In this document: positions 61,563 to 64,000 of the stretch, piece by piece
Layout of the letters: each line of letters begins with the position of its first letter
Numbering within the stretch: the stretch's first letter is position 1
Assembly: GCF_003023845.1 (NCBI RefSeq)
Contig: NZ_PYFT01000001.1
Coordinates: forward strand, 1,736,001-1,800,000
Reading direction: 5' to 3'
DNA length: 64,000 nt
DNA from: Adhaeribacter arboris
GTDB lineage: Bacteria > Bacteroidota > Bacteroidia > Cytophagales > Hymenobacteraceae
Position numbers and translations under genes: made by a program
The notes under the pieces: model-generated
Seen by the model: the letters and a program-made list of their open reading frames with translations, nothing else
The model's database searches: none
Told to the model about the DNA's origin: nothing

Positions 61563-62473
61563 TAATGAAATCAACGGGGTCCTGGTATTTAGTCCGGACG
61601 AATGATGGGGAATTATACCGGTGTCGTTTACGGGGTAAGATCAAGTTAAAAGATTTAAAAGTAAGCAATCCCGTAGCAGTAGGCGATGTAGTGGCATTCG
61701 AGCTGGAAGAAGGCGGCGAATCTACCGGAGCTATATACCAGATTACGGAACGCGAAAATTATATTATCCGGAAATCAACCCATAAAACCGCGCATTCCCA
61801 CATTATTGCCGCTAACATTGACCGGGCTTTGCTGGTAGTTACGCTGGTTTCGCCTAGAACTTCATTTGGGTTTATGGACCGTTTTCTGGTAACCGCCGAA
61901 GCATACGATATTCCGGTAACGCTTCTGTACAATAAATCGGACTTGTATGATGCGGAAACGGCCGAGTATCAGCAGCAAATTTTAAATATGTACGCTCAGA
62001 TTGGATATCCCGGAATTATTTGTTCAACGGTTTCGGGGCAAGGCCTTCCGGAAATCCAGGAAATATTAGCCAATCATAAAACGCTTTTCTCCGGTCATTC
62101 CGGGGTGGGTAAATCCACTCTGATTAACCGGTTAGCTCCTGGTTTAGAATTAAAAACCAACGAAATATCTGACTATTCTGACAAAGGTAAGCACACGACC
62201 ACTTACGCCGAAATGTTTGAGCTGGCGCCCGATACCTTTATTATTGATACTCCCGGCATTAAAGAATTAGGCTTGGTGGATATTCCCAAAGAAGAATTAA
62301 GTTATTTTTTTCCGGAAATGCGGGAGCGGCTTAACTTATGTAAATATTATAATTGTTTGCATATTAATGAGCCTAATTGCGCCGTTTTGCAGGATTTAAA
62401 AGTCGGTAAAATTTCCCTAACCCGCTACGAAAGCTACCGCAGTATAATGGACGAAACCGATAATCGTCGGTAA
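61550..62473 (+). CDS. rsgA: Ribosome small subunit-dependent GTPase A
   Basis: A late 30S assembly GTPase. The start 'MEGLVMKSTGSWYLV' at 61550 (307 residues) fits the family; earlier in-frame ATGs at 61523 and 61532 are possible but add no conserved sequence. An OB-fold (to about 75) precedes the circularly permuted GTPase: G4 'NKSD' comes before G1 'GHSGVGKSTLIN' and G3 'DTPGIKEL'. A C-terminal zinc finger has 'CKYYNCLHINEPNC'. It overlaps waaA by 13 nt. Confidence 0.95.
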   Translation: MEGLVMKSTGSWYLVRTNDGELYRCRLRGKIKLKDLKVSNPVAVGDVVAFELEEGGESTGAIYQITERENYIIRKSTHKTAHSHIIAANIDRALLVVTLVSPRTSFGFMDRFLVTAEAYDIPVTLLYNKSDLYDAETAEYQQQILNMYAQIGYPGIICSTVSGQGLPEIQEILANHKTLFSGHSGVGKSTLINRLAPGLELKTNEISDYSDKGKHTTTYAEMFELAPDTFIIDTPGIKELGLVDIPKEELSYFFPEMRERLNLCKYYNCLHINEPNCAVLQDLKVGKISLTRYESYRSIMDETDNRR

Positions 62474-62488
62474 AAGTAAATCGTATTT

Positions 62489-63091
62489 TTAAGGTGCTAC
62501 TCCGGATGATAGCACCCGGTCTATAATATGCACCACCCCGTTGTTGGACACGCCATCTTTCACGATAATAGTTGCCCCATCTACTAGAATAGTTTGCTTA
62601 TTATTCCGGATGTGTAAATTATGGCCATCCGCCGCTTTTAATACTACTTCATCTTTTAAGTCGGTAGCTAATATTTTACCGGGTACCAAATGACGCTTAA
62701 TAAAATGGTTCTTCTGTTCATTATTGGTGGCGGAGAATAACTGCTTAGCCATTACCGGAGATAATTTCTGAAAAGCGGCATCAGTGGGTATAAATAAAGT
62801 AAATGGGCCTTTGTCCGATAGTTTTTCTTTCAGATCGGTTCCTTGTAAAAGCTGGTTAAATTTTCGGATATTAGTCGGCTCGCTGATATTTTCCAGAAGA
62901 ACGTGGTTGGGCACCATCCAGGCTCCTCCTACCGCTACTCCCCTGGTTTGTTTCGCCGCACTATCCGAAATAATAATATCTGATGTTTCGCCGCTAATCC
63001 CGCTTATTTCACGCGATTCTTTTACCTGTTGTTTTGGCCGGCAACTTCCCGTTACAATTATTATCCAATAGAAAATAGAAATAAGCTTCAT
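62489..63091 (-). CDS. Fasciclin-domain lipoprotein
   Basis: The 200-residue protein has a lipoprotein signal peptide 'IIIVTGSC' (Cys17) and one FAS1 domain (about 65-198) with 'GPFTLFIPTDAAFQKL', 'HFIKRHLVPGKILATDL' and 'VSNNGVVHIIDRVL'. FAS1 proteins mediate adhesion at the cell surface; the partner is unknown. It is convergent with rsgA with only 15 nt between them. Confidence 0.93.
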   Translation of the reverse strand: MKLISIFYWIIIVTGSCRPKQQVKESREISGISGETSDIIISDSAAKQTRGVAVGGAWMVPNHVLLENISEPTNIRKFNQLLQGTDLKEKLSDKGPFTLFIPTDAAFQKLSPVMAKQLFSATNNEQKNHFIKRHLVPGKILATDLKDEVVLKAADGHNLHIRNNKQTILVDGATIIVKDGVSNNGVVHIIDRVLSSGVAP

Positions 63092-63180
63092 TCTTATTTT
63101 TTATAGTACTTTCATTGTTAATACTTTAAACCACAACAATAAGGTTTCCTTTTTTAGTGAAGAACAGAATAAGAACACTT

Positions 63181-63213
63181 TATTTTTGTACTCAAGAATA
63201 ATGTCTAATTTTG
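63181..63213 (+). promoter_or_regulatory. Promoter of the cyclophilin gene
   Basis: TTTG (63185-63188), a 17-nt spacer, and TAATTTTG (63206-63213) fit TTTG-N17-TAnnTTTG. The upstream word is itself part of TATTTTTG (63181-63188), so a second start is possible. Confidence 0.6.
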
Positions 63214-63238
63214 CCGTTTTCAATTAAATGAATCTACC

Positions 63239-63700
63239 ATGAAAACTGCGGAAATAAAAACGGCTAAAGGCGTGATGAAAGTGGAGTTTTACGAGAAAGA
63301 CGCTCCGAACACCGTTCAGAATTTTATTGATTTGGCCCAGAAGGGCTATTACGATGGCCTTACCTTCCACCGGGTTATTCCGGATTTTGTAATTCAGGGT
63401 GGCTGCCCTAATTCTCGTGAAGGTGCTAAAGGAGTACCTGGCACCGGCGGACCTGGTTACAAAATAGATTGCGAATTAACCGGTGGCAATCAGTACCACG
63501 ACCGGGGAGTTTTATCTATGGCTCACGCGGGCCGGAATACCGGAGGCTCTCAGTTCTTTATCTGTCATAGCCGCAACAACACGGCTCACCTGGATCGGAA
63601 CCATACTTGCTTCGGCAAAGTGGTAGAAGGTTTAGAAGTAATCGACCAAATAAAACCCGGCGACCGGATCGAGAAAATTGAAGTAAAAGAAACAGAATAA
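63239..63700 (+). CDS. Cyclophilin-type peptidyl-prolyl isomerase
   Basis: Catalyses cis-trans isomerisation of proline peptide bonds. The 153-residue single domain has no signal peptide, so it is cytoplasmic. '[16 protein letters not shown]' carries the catalytic Arg. '[22 protein letters not shown]' (in part) and '[18 protein letters not shown]' complete the active site. Tryptophan is missing from the usual cyclosporin site, as in many bacterial enzymes. Confidence 0.95.
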   Translation: MKTAEIKTAKGVMKVEFYEKDAPNTVQNFIDLAQKGYYDGLTFHRVIPDFVIQGGCPNSREGAKGVPGTGGPGYKIDCELTGGNQYHDRGVLSMAHAGRNTGGSQFFICHSRNNTAHLDRNHTCFGKVVEGLEVIDQIKPGDRIEKIEVKETE

Positions 63701-63715
63701 TTTTCTAAAAAATGT

Positions 63716-63753
63716 AAAAGGTCGTTCTTTGTAATAGCAGAGAACGACCTTTT
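63716..63753. terminator. Terminator between cyclophilin and ZIP genes
   Basis: A 13-bp perfect stem (63716-63728 against 63741-63753) with a 12-nt loop, A-rich before and T-rich after, between convergent genes. Confidence 0.85.
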
Positions 63754-63756
63754 TTA

Positions 63757-64000
63757 TTAACCTTCGGTTAAACGACTCAAGATAAAAGCAGTTAAGAAGC
63801 CGAGTACCGTTATCAAACCCGTAAAATCATGCGCGTGTTCAAAAGCTTCGGGTATCATGGTATCGGAGAGCATCGCCAATATTGCACCGGCCGCCAAGGC
63901 CGTTATAGCGGATATTACTTCTTGCTGAAATTGCCCGAAAATCGTGTAACCCGCTAATGAAGCTAAGCCGGATGCCAGGGCAATAAAAGCCCACACTCCA
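63757..64000 (-). CDS. ZIP-family metal transporter, 5' part outside the window
   Basis: The frame is open to the window edge, so only about 81 C-terminal residues are seen. They contain two to three membrane segments and the ZIP-type 'ALAAGAILAMLSDTMIPEAFEH' stretch (in part), whose Asp, Glu and His would line the metal site. It probably moves zinc or another divalent metal. The GTG near the edge is not a credible start. Confidence 0.75.
   Translation of the reverse strand, partial: GVWAFIALASGLASLAGYTIFGQFQQEVISAITALAAGAILAMLSDTMIPEAFEHAHDFTGLITVLGFLTAFILSRLTEG

Overview
The window is a continuous stretch of bacterial chromosome from a member of the Bacteroidota, most likely the order Cytophagales and plausibly Hymenobacteraceae; the family-level placement is inference. 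The evidence is a PorT-type outer-membrane protein beside ubiE, DUF4249, DUF5683 and DUF5606 proteins, STN/carboxypeptidase-regulatory TonB-dependent receptors, a menaquinone-type UbiE, start codons without Shine-Dalgarno sequences, and repeated promoter elements of the Bacteroidota type (TAnnTTTG, sometimes with TTTG 17-19 nt upstream). Almost all of it is housekeeping sequence. I see no prophage, insertion sequence, CRISPR array, toxin-antitoxin pair or defence island.

Layout. 1-7.4 kb: the 3' end of an outer-membrane beta-barrel gene, pyrG-yidC, and an orphan oligopeptide-binding lipoprotein. 7.5-12.4 kb: a compact cluster of UPF0173 hydrolase, parA, parB, DUF5683, dapB and lepB. 12.6-17.1 kb: ung, apaG, a methyltransferase, kdsA, the debris of a small SHOCT-like gene, and a coiled-coil membrane protein. 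17.2-20.7 kb: cyanophycin synthetase and cyanophycinase (cphB-cphA). 21-25 kb: a STAS protein that lacks its phosphoserine, an orphan NarL-type regulator, tRNA-Cys and rpsA. 25-32 kb: HNH nuclease, NlpC/P60 peptidase, smpB, an unrecognised secreted protein, an AT-rich lipoprotein and a large FAD/Fe-S dehydrogenase. 32-37.5 kb: GNAT acetyltransferase and pyrD-ftsK-lolA. 37.5-44.2 kb: a CAP-domain protein and a three-gene surface cluster (TonB-dependent receptor, DUF4249 lipoprotein, MG2-like protein). 44.3-53.8 kb: xerD, aroQ, an aminotransferase, marC, rnhA, a tRNA methyltransferase, a saccharopine dehydrogenase-like protein, cdd, VOC and SDR proteins, and porT/ubiE. 54-64 kb: a TPR/PD40 propeller protein, engB, a TonB-C protein, DUF5606, aspartate kinase, enoyl-CoA hydratase, waaA-rsgA, a fasciclin lipoprotein, cyclophilin, and the 3' end of a ZIP transporter.

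Functional links. kdsA and waaA both serve Kdo/lipid A assembly. dapB and aspartate kinase both feed lysine/diaminopimelate synthesis. aspartate is also a cyanophycin substrate. parAB, ftsK and xerD are the usual chromosome segregation and dimer-resolution set. yidC, lepB, lolA, porT and the receptor clusters serve envelope biogenesis.

The least ordinary content lies between genes. At least four families of imperfect inverted repeats sit exactly at gene boundaries. A 30-bp perfect palindrome behind tRNA-Cys copies the tRNA acceptor strand. A decayed SHOCT-like reading frame lies in a 670-bp gap. I did not find a convincing new multi-gene system; the best candidates are the repeat families, the unknown secreted protein at 27.5 kb and the DUF4249/MG2/receptor trio.
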